Assembly (NCBI RefSeq): GCF_016802725.1
Contig: NC_052668.1
Location: forward strand, 13,027,001-13,091,000
Direction of reading: 5' to 3'
Source: Solenopsis invicta
Lineage: Eukaryota; Arthropoda; Insecta; Hymenoptera; Formicidae
Length of the DNA stretch: 64,000 nt
The position numbers and the translations under genes are program-made. Shown one piece after another: positions 35,801 through 48,450 of the stretch (position 1 is the stretch's first letter; every line of letters begins with the position of its first letter). The notes under the pieces are model-generated. The model was not told the DNA's origin. It was given only the letters and a program-made list of their open reading frames with translations, and did no database searches.

Positions 35801-36284
35801 CCGATGAATTTTTGGTCGCGGAAAACGAATTCAGCGGTGAAACTAGCTTATCAGGCTTCCGAGAATTTCGCCACTTTTTTGTAGCCAAAATAATTTTTTT
35901 TCAATTTTATTTACGCCACTTTAAAGTGCTATCTCTCTTATCTAAAATATGAATTTATATTTATTATGGCGCTATTTTTTTCATATGCTAATTGTATATA
36001 TGAATTGATTTACTGATCAACTGATTTATAATATGCCAATTTTGCCGCTGGATTTGTTTTCAAAAATACATCGGAAAACGCTCTATTTATTCAAGTCCAA
36101 AAAAGATCTACAACTGTGTTATTTATTCAATTTCATGATTTACAATATATGTAATAATATTCCCACCACATGAATTTAATATAGACTTGTTTTTATTGGT
36201 AGTGTTGTAAAATAAATGTGCTATGTAGTTCCAATTTCGGAAATGGATGTACCAGCGGTATACGGGAATTTTGACGAAAAAAGC

Positions 36285-36306
36285 CGCTCTCTCTCTCTCT
36301 CTCTCT
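36285..36306. repeat. CT microsatellite
   Basis: Eleven CT units in AT-rich intergenic DNA. Confidence 0.9.
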
Positions 36307-38774
36307 GATTACGTTTCCATTAAAAGATATGATTGATGCAAGAACGTCAAAAAGAACATTTTTCGCAAATTTATCTGCGGTTTTTTTCCTAATTCTGACA
36401 TGATAGGCCATTTTTTACAAATTCGTAATCAGCGGTGGAAAATCTACTGGAAAATGGAACCTGAAAAAAGGTCATGTTTTATCGATCAGTGTAATCGTAG
36501 CTATCGTGTGCTATTGGCATACTAGCATCATTACGTAATGGCGGGCCACTAAGCAAATGATTCCATAAGCAATCGTTCCATAAGCAATTACCGTAAGCTA
36601 ATAGCTTGTAGCCATAATACTACCTTCTCCTTTATCTTTTCATGTTCACGAAATTACGCGACGAATAAATTTTCGATCTTAAATCACAGTTCTAAGTTGA
36701 ACAGGAAATAGTAATATTAAAAGGCAATTTAATAATAAATAATACATGCATTAATATATGTCTGCAGTATAGACTTTATGCAGAGAACGAAAAAGTTTTT
36801 TAATTCAAATCTTTTTTGTGATTTCTTAGACGAATATGGCTGTCAAGTCACAATATTTGCTCGATATAAAAGCTTAAAAAACTTGCGAAATTATTTATTC
36901 ATAGGATAACTAAGCTTAGAATCGCAATAAAATATTATACAAATCATTTTGTATACTTGAAATGCTTATACAAAAAGAATTAAGATGTTCGTTATTATTT
37001 TCTAGAAAATAATTTAATTTTTAATTACAGGTAAATTAAGTGATCTATAAAAGTGTGTTATTAAATAAAAATATAATGTTGTTCACGCAAGAAAAATATT
37101 AAATATTAATATTTACAATTTATGATACTTTGCAGGAACTGTACGTGTAACGCATTCTTAAATTTTCCAGCGTATCGAGCTGTATTTGAGGCATCTAATA
37201 ATTTTCTTTATCATGCCGCACAAGAAACGTTTTTGAAGAGACACAATTAGCAGAGGAACATTGCTGCGAGCCGCGCGATTACGATTATACCGCGCCGTAT
37301 GCTTTTCGGAGAGAGCTCGCGAGCTATCAGATTAACCCTTCCTTCCTACGTCGCCGACAATTGTCGTTCTGCAGCGGCGTGGCGCGGCGGATGAGCGGGC
37401 AGGGGATATTAGAGCGGCGTTTCGAAACGCAATTTCCGGGTTAACGAGGCCTCGACCAATGGAGCGAGCGTCATTTGTGGAGAGGGCCACGCGTGCGGAA
37501 TTAGCGCGAATTTTCGAGCCGATAACCGGGTCGAGTGCGAAATAATTATCGGGCGCCGATGAGCCGCGTTATTATTCCGGAATCCGGGAAATCCCTGGAA
37601 AACACGGTAACACGCGTTTTCAATTAAAAGCCCCGATATTGCTCGGCTCGGCGTTACGCGGCGCGGAACGGCGCGTGCAGCGACCCGAATGATTTTTCGA
37701 CCGCACCGCTGGTAAATCTTATTTAATCGTTTACACGTACGCGGATTAAATCCGACGCTTTACGAGCCCGCCCCTCACTCCGCGCGCGGAGCATAGAGAA
37801 CACGTTGTTAAAGCGAAAAACATTAACTATATGATGCATTATAATCATAATGTGGCATCTCGTTAAAATTCAACCCTCGGTAATAACAGCCTGGGCTCGC
37901 TTAAATATTTCAATCCCTTGATCTCGTCAGGTTTACAAAAATCAGTAAAATTATAATTACGCCAGCGAAAAGGTATACGTTTCTACGAGCAACGAGCTTT
38001 AAAATTTTCCCCATTTTTTTCTCGCACGATCGCGCGGCGAGAATGGTAATTCTAAAATTTGGATACCATAGACGGCTCAGTCATGCGTTCTCCCTTCTTT
38101 GATGCGCGCGCGTTTATTTATTAGCAGGGATTATTTCCGCCGGTTGCCGTCATGGGTATATCGTGTATTTTATACGCTATAAATCCTCCTCGATCTGACA
38201 AGCAATACGTTTTGAAGTTCGTAATTACGCGATCGAATGCGAGATATACGCGCACCGCGTCGGACGTGTATGTTACACGGATAGGATTACAAATGGCCAG
38301 ACGGCGTCGAATTCGTGTAGTGACCGTATCAAAGCACAAATGGGGAAATCGATGCTACGGCTTAAACTACGCCGTGTACTCGAAACTCGGAAGCTTCCGA
38401 TAGGAACAAGAGGAACTTAGTGCTCGCGCCGCCGACGTTGACGCCGCCGCCGTCGAATCCCTGACAAACTTTGCCGAGAGTAATACGTCGAAGAAAAAGG
38501 ACAAAGATCGCGAACGAGTACCCTCGTTCCGCTTTCAACGTAGAAAATCCGAGTCGCCATTATGAGAAGATGACTGCATCACTGTATGCAAGAGGCTTCT
38601 ATTTAATTAGGGATAACAGCAAGAAAAATATCTAGAAGTTTTTATTTACCGTGGTGAGAATTTTTCTTTGAATTTTTATACAAATTTTAGAACACTTTTC
38701 AGAAGCATTGAGAAAAATCTACATCCTTTCTTAGAATTTTTCATATACATGTATATGAAAAATACACATGTATG

Positions 38775-38870
38775 TGAAGTTATAGAATAAAAAATCTTAG
38801 AATATTTCAAAATTTACATATGCATATGCAAATTCTAAAATATTCTAAGATTTTTTATTCTATGACTTCT
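38775..38870. repeat. Imperfect palindrome centred on CATATGCATATG
   Basis: The left half GAAGTTATAGAATAAAAAATC...TTAGAATATT is mirrored on the right as AATATTCTAAGATTTTTTATT...CTATGACTTC, with CATATGCATATG in the centre. The preceding segment also holds a smaller palindrome, ATACATGTAT. Probably a foldback-element remnant. Confidence 0.7.
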
Positions 38871-41800
38871 GAAAAAAAACCTTGAAATTTTCAGATTTTA
38901 TCAGAAATTATAAATATTCATAGACATTTCTGAAAAGTATTTCAAATCGTATAAAAAATATGAGAAAATTATAAATTATGCAGATAAATTCTGAAAAATT
39001 ATATAAAATATTCTGTGGAAAGTTTTCTCCAGGGTAATCGGAGAATAGTCACCCGGGGTGATTTTTACATCCTTGCAATGAGGAAGTTAAGCTCACGCCA
39101 CAGCAAATTTTTTTCACTAATCCACAAGTCATCTACTTTTCATTCGAAGATGAAAGAGTTCGAATTGTGCAATAGAAATTATAATTCACATATTCTTAAC
39201 CAATCTGTTAAAATTAGCTGCAGAAATCACCTCAAATGGTGATGATTTACGTTATAAAGTCTCAATCAAATATGACAAAAAAGTGCATTATAAATTTAAA
39301 ATAACAATGAGTTTTTGAACAAGATGTGAATTCATATCTTTATGTTGATACAATATAAAAAATTTGTATCATGTTTCTACAAATATTTATTTTTATTTTT
39401 ATTAAAAAATATGTCGTGTAAAGGTTTATATTTATATAATAAACAAATAAAAACAAAATATTTTTAATATTTCTGAATGAGCAAATATAAATATAAATGA
39501 CTTTATATGATTTAACCTTGCTTTAAAATGCTATGAATATTTTATATTTCGTTTTTTCTCATAATTTATTTTCTATGGACCTTTGAATATACAAACCCAT
39601 CACTTTGTATGAAAACCCGCAACTTAAAAGCGTTTTATTATTGATATCTTCATTTTTTAAAAATACGCTTATAATAAAGCTCAATATGCTTCTTCTGTTT
39701 AATATTTCCCTGGTTTTTCTTTACTTTCATCAGATACTACTGTTTAAATCTATATACATAATATTTTTAACAAATCATGGGAAAATCAATGACGTATGAT
39801 AATTAATAACAATCACTTTTAACTAGAATATAAAAATCATTCAAAATAAACTTTTATGCAAAAAACGGAATATAAACAATTGCAAGTTAATACATGTATA
39901 TATAACGCTTCGTGTATAAAAATTTATCTTGTAAAAAGACGCGTTGAAAGATATAGAAGATAACTTAGTAAAAAAAAAAAGAATTTAATTGTTTAAAATA
40001 CAGGCTAATTTTAACAGAGTGTAATTATTGGAAGAATAAGGAAAACTTGAAAGAAGTGAATAATGGAGCGATACAAATTGAAATTAAATTTTAGCAAAAC
40101 CGTTACTGCTGGATACAATGCGCATCTACGTAATTATAAATGAATTTATTTCAAAACGAAATTCGACTCTTTCAGGTTTATAACTTCATTATGTCCCGGG
40201 GAAATTCATTTATTGATTTGTTCAATTTATACTCATTTCAATATAAAATTGAAGGTAACAAACAATTTATCGATGTGTGTGTGCATATATAATTTTTGAA
40301 CGTGAGATATATGTAAAAAGACATTTATTTTGCGCTTCATAAAAAGTATATTATTTATTTAAACCACGGGCAAGAAAATGCAGACGTTCTGGAACGCCCC
40401 GAAACGTAGACAAGACATTACTCTGGAGAATGTCTTTCTCCGAAAAAAAAAAAAAACTATTCTTGTAATAATCTCTCGGGACTACACTGCAGGCATGTGA
40501 AGTTCCCGTAAAGTTCTCCAAGTCCTCTCGGACGGGACAGCTAGCGGAAATTTTTGATTGAGGCACGGAAAGTGGGTTTCAGACTTCGTAAAAAGGGGGT
40601 GTCTCTCCGGAGAATGGGTTTTTGCGGGAACCCTAACATCCTTCCGGGACACAATGGAAGGTACGCGGTTTCCCTTTGTGAAGAAACTTTATCCCGGGAC
40701 CGCTAAAGTGTGAACCGCGAATTTAAAAAAAAAAAACGTTTCATTATCCTAAAAAAAAAGCGACCCGTCCCCGAGGGGGCGTTTTTACACGAATCCTCGT
40801 GAAACACGACCGAAGTTGCTACGCATGGTATACCCGATGTGTCCGCGTAAATAATAAATATGCAGAAGGCAAACATTCGTACCGCTATACCGGCCGGTAG
40901 AATAAACTTTCCTTATGTTAAACGCAGTCGCCGATGTTTGTGATAGAATAGCGAAACTGTCGCTGCAAACTACAATTATACGCATTTAACGCGCGGGGCA
41001 AAGAGCAACTCTGCTTTACTACACCGGTTTGCGAGGGAATTGTCCTGCTCCGGTTAATCAGCATGTTTCCCCGTAAGTTCATTACCAAAGTGGCTCTCGT
41101 GTCAATTGCACTCCGTTGACTCGAGTCATCCCCTTGCTGGTTCGCACGCTCGACGGTATACTATTGTTTCCTGAAGATCGCCTTCATCGTGTGCTTCGCG
41201 TTTAGATATTGATGCATTTATTATGAGAGCGAGGGAGAGAGAAGAGCAGAGAGAAATTGTGTGTATTTTGTTCGTCGCCGATGACACTTGGGATCCTAAT
41301 TAAAATAACGATTTCTACAAACAATCGTGTTACATTGGAACAGAATTCCGCGATAGAGCGGAAATATAAAATCTAATTATTTATCATAAGCCGCTAGCAT
41401 TAAATATTCTCACTTCTACAATAGAAAACAAATATTATTTGTTATATGAAGGGGGAAGAAAAAATAAGAATAGAAAATCCATATATATACGATCATGAGG
41501 TTGACATAGCCGTATTTTCCGTTGAGAAAATACAGTTTGTTATTGCGGAATACGGAAAGCGGATTATGCATATGAATAATGTAATACGCCGCGCAAAAAT
41601 CATTATTCATTCTCCGCCGGATTAAGATTATATACTCGGAATTAGTGATATATACATTGGTTATATCCGTTAGAAATATAACACCGGGCTCGGTACATAT
41701 ACGAGGTGTGACCATTATCCTTGTAATATACGTTTTCATTTCATTAAACGTAACCCGCTAAGTTACAGGTTAGCAGTTTTCGAGAAAATTTGTAGTTCCC

Positions 41801-42539
41801 AAACGTACATTTCACTTCATAAGCTGTCCTACGTCTCACCGCGTATGTCGGATGTATATATGCAGTTTCCGTTTCAAACACTGTTGTAGACACCCGAGTC
41901 TTCGACATTGGCGATAAATTCTTCGACAAATTTGAAGTCGGGCTTTGTGTTGAAAAACATTTTTTAACAAAAATTCTAATAAAATAAATCATTTCATTTT
42001 GTAAGATATGCAGAATACTTTTAACGATATTTTATAAAAATATTAAATAGAGAACATAAAACCGTTTTTCAATCTCCTTCTGCGAAAGTAATTTCTTTAT
42101 TTGTCGTTAATTGTTACATAAAAAGATGCTGTTACCACTTGGAAAAATGTTACGTAATATAAAATTCTTTCGTAAAAAAATAATCTCTTTGATATTTTCA
42201 TACCCTAAGAATGATATCAACCTTTCCGATGCTTGTTATAATTCAGTTAATCCAATTAAAGTAAATCCTAACACGATTCTCTTGTCAAGCATGTCGGTCG
42301 TGCAGACAAAGGCACCGTTGCGTAACAAGCTTTTAATTAACAGTCATTAAACTCTTATTAAGCTGAGCAGCGAATATTATCTCACTTTTTTTTCGAAATT
42401 ATAATAGACACTAATAGACTTTACTAGCTCACTTTGCATTTTTGAAATATTTATTACAACTACAAATCTAGAAGAAAAAGCATGGAATTAAGCAGTAAAT
42501 AGATTTTGCTTTTAATAACGTGGTATTAGTTGACACAAT

Positions 42540-45500
42540 TATCCGTAATCTCATTCGCGAGAAGATTGCGCGGAGAGTACGCTAACGAGGTCTCATAAAA
42601 TAATCGCTATTACGTTTCCCATGCGATAGAAACGAGGAGTCCTCGACCGCGGACGCCGAAGGGAAGTGTCGAGGGAAATGGCGAATAACGCCAAGGAGAA
42701 ACGGCAAAAAGTTACATGGCCTTCTGGCACGAGGAGAGATTCGGTATGAGAAAATGTGCCGTCTCTCAGAAATATTTCTACAAGTTAACGCAAAATATGG
42801 CGACACGCGAAAGAATTACGAGGGCACCGCTCGCGTTTCACCTTCATTTTTATATATATAATAGAAAAAAAATTAAAGAGAACAATTATTATTATCGTGT
42901 ATTACAGAGGCAAGATTTTTATTCGTTTTGTTCCGTTTTTTTTTTTTTCTTTCATTCGTTCGTTAAAAGCAAAACGAGAAATTTTGCACCTCTGTCACTT
43001 GCGCGATTTGTTAATTGCGGTGGCGTTAATAAACTGTCATCGTAATTTGCTGTGCCGACATTTTCACATCCGGATCATAATGCGCGGCACACGTCGTCGC
43101 TGAAACGCGCGATCGCCCGCGAAAGTTCGGCATGTGCATTTAACTAATTAACGAGCAAATAGCAACGTCAACGTACATCCGCTATTACGCGAAACGGCCG
43201 TTACTTTCCCCGCATAAATACATTTCATTAATAGTTCACGGTACCGCTGCTACACTTGCGGGAGTCATTCATGCAAAAGTTACATGACCCCATGCAGCAA
43301 CGAACGTCATGCCCTCCTTGCAGTTATCAAAGCGATCTTGGTCTTAACATAACCAAATTTATGCAACATGAGGTACTGCCGATTTAATAAGACACGCGAT
43401 AAATTTTGATAAATGATACGCGGATTCAATAGACCATCCGTGTTGAAAATCAAATCTCTATGTACAGGTGCAGAAATTTTGTAGATAAAACACTTGGGTT
43501 TGTTTCCTTAAATTTAGATTTTCATATAATAATATAAATTTCATATTATATTTATATTATTTTCATTTTTATATCAATTTCATTTATATTATTTTTATAA
43601 ATAAATTTATATTTTTATAAAATAAAATAATAATGTGAATAACAAATAAAAGTAAATTGGAATAAAGTTATATTGGAAGAACATGAATAAAAAAAATTAA
43701 GAAAATTTAATGAGAGAAAAAATTGAATATGAAAGCAATTAAATACCTCATTTGTTTTTCATCCTTTTCACTCTTTTCATCAATGATCGCGCATAATTAA
43801 TGAGAATCTGCGAGAATCTAGATTGCCTCTCGTACGTTTTTTTTTATCTCAATTTAAGATTCAAAGAGACTATAGAGGAAGCCAAGAAAGTAATGACATC
43901 GTAATGAATATTTTTAAAAGATGATAAATAAAATGAAGTGACAAAGATTGATAAGTTCTACACGTTTTGTATTTAATAAAATTAATAATAAGGAGTCGTT
44001 TGGCATGCGCATTATTTATTATTTAAAAATAATATCGCTCGATAGATCATTCCTCGAGGCTCTTTATTAAATAGCATAATTCTGTCACGAGAACGTGATA
44101 TTTCTAAGAACGCAAAAGGAAGATTTATCGAGAATCGCGTTTTTCGTAGTTCACCTCGCTGTATCCTTTCCCTACCCTTCGCGTCTCTCGTCGTTTTTCA
44201 TCCCCAAGCGTAATGCAATTTCAGCTGCATCGGCGTTGTTCTTATTGAATTGGGTATACAGGAAAAAAAAGTATACGGCGTCGAAACGGAGCAATAAGAC
44301 GCCAAGATGCTTTCCGCTGCAAGGAACAACGCAAGTTCGAGTAAGTAGGATACATCGCTGAGCCTCGCGAAAGAGAGGTAAAAAGTCCGCGGGCTTGTGA
44401 CACGCGAATAATAACGACGCTCGCCCGAGATCGAGAATGCGGCTCGCAGACGCAGAAAAAGGAAGGAGAGGTGGGGATAAAAGTCACGGGAACGTAATAA
44501 CTTTATTTCTCGCGGGGAGGGTCCACGCGCCGAGACGAGGAACAAACGGTCGGAGGCAGCAGTGATTCGATGAAAGTTTACGACTGCGTTCGTTAATGCG
44601 TCAAAAACAGCGGCGGCAATTCGATTATTATTTACGGATTTGCTGCACGTCGCGTGACACGACAGCGACGTTAAAAGCGGCTAGAAAGAGCTAATAAACG
44701 AGGAATAATTATGCTTTTTTGGTGTTTCCTAATGAACGGAGCGACATGTCAAAACGCACACTGCAACGGACGTGTGCAAATTAATTTTGACCAAAAGGCT
44801 CGTGAAATAAAAATTAAATTAAATATTACGGTATAATACCATTTTTTATTTAACAAATAATATGATAAATATTTTATTGTATATAAAATATAATATATTA
44901 TTATACATAACATATGTGAAATATAATATATTAAATATTATAATATATTATAATATATAAGGTATATATATATTGTATACAGAATGTCTTAGACTATCTC
45001 TTTTAAAATAATAAAGGAAAGTAATTTTTGTCAAAAATTCTAAAAATTTTGATAAATAAATCGAGTACGCTCTATCGAATGATGATATTTTCAATTTTCA
45101 ATTCCAAAATCGACTATCCAGACAGGATGTTGAATTTTCTAAATGTGACATTACTCTTTATTGAAGATTCTGATTGCACACAAAAAAAAAGAAATTATTG
45201 TCTCAAATATATTTTTTTTAATTCCTTCATTAAAATAATTTTAAAAATAAATATAATGAAAAAATAAGCTTAAATAAAAGATTAATAAAAGTATATATAT
45301 ATATTCTTTTTTGTTTTTAGAAAAAATGTTTAACACAGAATTTTTTTTACGTACAATCTAAATCTGCAACAAAATCATGTTTTCTTTAATTTAAAAAAGG
45401 TGTACAGTTTGAAATATTCTGTAAAGCACTTGTACAACTTGTCAAAGAGCATATTTCTATATGGAAAACGGGATTAGCGAAAAACAAGTGCGCATATCGA

Positions 45501-48070
45501 TGGGCGAGATTATCGATTGGCAATATTTCATCCTCCGAAAATTTTAACTAGAAGCAAGTTTAAGGTCTCACTCCGCGATTCGGATCTGAATATTATGATA
45601 GATGCGTCGAACTGTCGCGTTCCGACAATCGACTTTCCGTCTTTCACGCGAAAGCTGATTATCTCGCCGGACGCCTCCTGTGTACCCTGTGTAGGCTTGC
45701 GAATCTCTTTATCTTAATCTCACGCATCGATCGGCGCGAGAAATGGCGGAAGGATGGCGGAACCGTGCCGATGTTCGGATAATGCAAATTTAAACGAGTA
45801 GCCCAATTTAGCGGGGATCGAGATCCGTCGAGATGGTACTCTCGAGGAGCTCTTTCTCTCCCTCCCTCTCTCTCTTGTTCTCAGACCACGCTGCACAACG
45901 TCCTCATCTCATATAGTTGACGACGACGCGTCGCCGTCGCCGAGATCTTGTAACGCGATCCCCAACTATGTCGATCATCTCGTCTTTATCGTCTCGAACG
46001 AGACGAGAGAAGACCTACGATGAAGCGGATAGACACAGCGTAATATCGAGAGGATCGAGGACAAGTATCGATAACGTAGTCCATATGTAAAATAATGGCA
46101 AAGATCGAGCGGTCGTATGTGAACGGCGCGACGACGCGCTTCCGTACTTTTCGTTTTACATGCAAAACGCCGGATAGTGGATGAAGCATGAAATGATATC
46201 TGCTATTGCCAGGTCCATCGATTTTTGCCAAACCAACGATGGAAAATCTACCGTACGCCGCCCTCCGATTCTTCTCTTTACCATTCAAACAACTGGAAAC
46301 TGAAAATATAAGCACACGAGATGAAACTCGCGTACGTTGAAAATTGCATAGAAATCAATCGGACTTTTGTTTCAAACTGATAGAAAAATTTATTATATTT
46401 TTTACACGTTGCTAATAATATTCAAGAGTACTTGCAAAAATAATAATGCGTTCATTATCACAGTCGCTCTCTTATATAAAATCCAGTTCTCCTCATTTTT
46501 ACATACACACAAGCACAGGCAATAATTACGATTCACTGAATAGTTGATTATTGCAATGTGTGCAGAAACCTCGCAGCCAATTTCTAGTTAAAATCATGAC
46601 GGTCTTATATTTCTCAGTCTGTATACGTAAGTAAATAAAGCCAAGCATCATACGTGATGAATGCGCATATATCGGGTACCGACATGACTCGGAGGCAGAT
46701 AAAAATGAAGGTACGTGTCTTCCCGAAGACACGACCAGCGTAGCGAGATTCACGTTATATTAGCGGGATGCAAAACGGCACAGACAGTCGCGAAAAAAGG
46801 AGCGGATCGTGCTGATACGCGGATAACGTGGATATAAGGGAACAGGGAAAATCTAACGAGCTCGAGCTCGAGCTGCGAGATCGAGCAAGGCGGCTGCTGC
46901 CTGCCGACTGTCGCTCCCTTTCTATCTGAAAATCGGGAACAGCCTCGGGGCCCTGGGGTTGGCTTCACGGATGCCCCTTCGTGCCTGCGCCACCCCTAAA
47001 CGTCGTAATTGGAGTCTACTCCCTTCTTGTACCAGACTCCGCTCTCTCCTTCGTTTGTCGCGTTCGAGCCGCGCCATACCGTTCTCCTCGTTCTGTTGCG
47101 AACCGTGCACGTACAGTTGGAGTCAGAAATGCTCGAGACATTTCCTCCTTTAATATGTACGCATATTATTAATCAATACATTCATTTCTATAAATGAAAC
47201 GCATAAACTAAAGGTGATAGTTTTTAAAACGCTGAATTATTTTACTGTAGTCCAATGTATCTTACTGCGTAGTTTATATATTATTTATTATTAAATTAAT
47301 CAATTTAATATCATGATGTTACTGTTCTCGTTCAACTTATAACCATGTTTCAAAACCAAATATTTATATATTTATTCGGCGCACAGTTTCATGAACTTGA
47401 AAATGTATATAAAATCATACAACAAAATATCAGCATTAACATGACTATTACAAATTTTACAATTACTCTCTATACATATACATATACATATTGTTAAAAT
47501 AATATATATATTGTTAAAATAAAACCAACAGCATGACGCTATTTCTAATATAATACCAATAGAAAGATTTTTTGAAAGCAAAAATCTAAAGTTTTCAAAA
47601 AGATATAAACAAAATGAGGATTGGTATGCAAACGAATAGATACTAGATCCTTGAGAAAGAATGAGAAAGATTCTTAAAAATTTCAAGAATATTGCTCAAT
47701 TGCAATACTATGTTATCAGCAAAACGAGTTTCAAGACTTCTTCCTATCTAAATGGCTCCCGTCCGATACATAGAAAAGATGAGACACATTATGACAGCGA
47801 CTTTTTTTCAAAACGCAGTGAGTGCAGCCGAAACACACACAAAAAAGGCGTAACAAACACTGACGAGGTTTTAAAAGTATGTGAGAAAAATTATGGCGAT
47901 GGGAGTAATATAAAGAAATCCGTAAAAATTTGGTTTTGTTGATTATTTTCATAAGTTAGGTTATAAAGATATTTTACTTCGATGATACATTTTAATATTT
48001 TATTTTAATATATTTTATTCAAATTTAGATAAAAGACTCATAATCTAAAGTCTCTTAATACAAGCTCGTT
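42540..48070. other. Intergenic: alternating CpG islands and AT-rich DNA, no supported gene
   Basis: CpG-rich, complex stretches at 42540-43240, 44080-44720, 45480-46300 and 46690-47120; very AT-rich stretches at 43490-43760, 44800-45420 and 47160-47700 (with tandem TATACATATACATATACATA and a doubled ATATTGTTAAAATA). A CTC-rich tract lies at 45848-45880 and a GAGCTC/CTCGAG palindrome cluster at 46857-46872. I saw no exon chain or recognisable protein domain on either strand. Confidence 0.5.
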
Positions 48071-48114
48071 ACATTACACATATGCCCCATACATGGGACA
48101 ATATGTAACAAATG

Positions 48115-48450
48115 GGGAACATTGTAATAGATTTTTTTTGTTCCCTTTTTTTAGTGTAAAAAAAATATTTGAATTCTTATGAAATGAATATGTTCTCATT
48201 TCAACAAGGAACAATTGATAACTTTCCAAATTGTAATTTTAGCCAACAATAGAAAAATAGCTATTGTCACATAGTGCCCCATACATGAGCTACAATGTAA
48301 CAATAGCTATTTCTCTTTTGTTTGCAAAGATTAAAATTTAAAAAAATTGTTCCTTATTGAATTTGGAACATATTCATTTCATAAGAATTCAAATATTCTT
48401 TTACACTAAAAAGGAAGAGCGAAAAGAAAAAATCTATTACAATGTGCCCT
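48115..48450. mobile_element. Foldback element, about 335 bp, with internal repeated motif
   Basis: The left arm (from 48115) GGGAACATTGTAATAGATTTTTT and the right arm (to 48450) AATCTATTACAATGTGCCC are inverted. The arms also share TTTAGTGTAAAA, TTTGAATTCTTATGAAATGAA, GGAACAATT and AATAGCTATTGT. The centre holds GCCCCATACATGAGCTACAATG, a direct echo of GCCCCATACATGGGACAATATG just outside the left arm at 48085. So the element has both inverted arms and a repeated core motif. No coding capacity. Confidence 0.8.

Larger units (their letters stand above)
29700..36180. other. Intergenic: CpG-rich islands and AT-rich DNA, no supported gene
   Basis: Islands of CpG-rich, complex sequence (29820-30330, 30740-31010, 31730-32340, 34460-34880, 35270-35680) alternate with AT-rich DNA. 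Frames up to 139-141 codons exist but lack homology that I recognise, splice support, or codon bias distinct from composition. Contains a hairpin at 30426-30449 (10-bp stem CGAGTTCTTT), a GA tract at 31695-31718 and a MITE at 32572-32818. The islands may be enhancers for the neighbouring genes; that is inference. Confidence 0.5.
36180..42540. other. Intergenic: mostly AT-rich, no supported gene
   Basis: Includes a CT tract (36285-36306), a small local duplication of TTCCATAAGCAAT near 36565-36595, a CpG-rich island at 37260-37770 and another at 38090-38570, a 95-bp imperfect palindrome at 38775-38870, and A-runs. All open frames are short and composition-driven. Confidence 0.5.
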
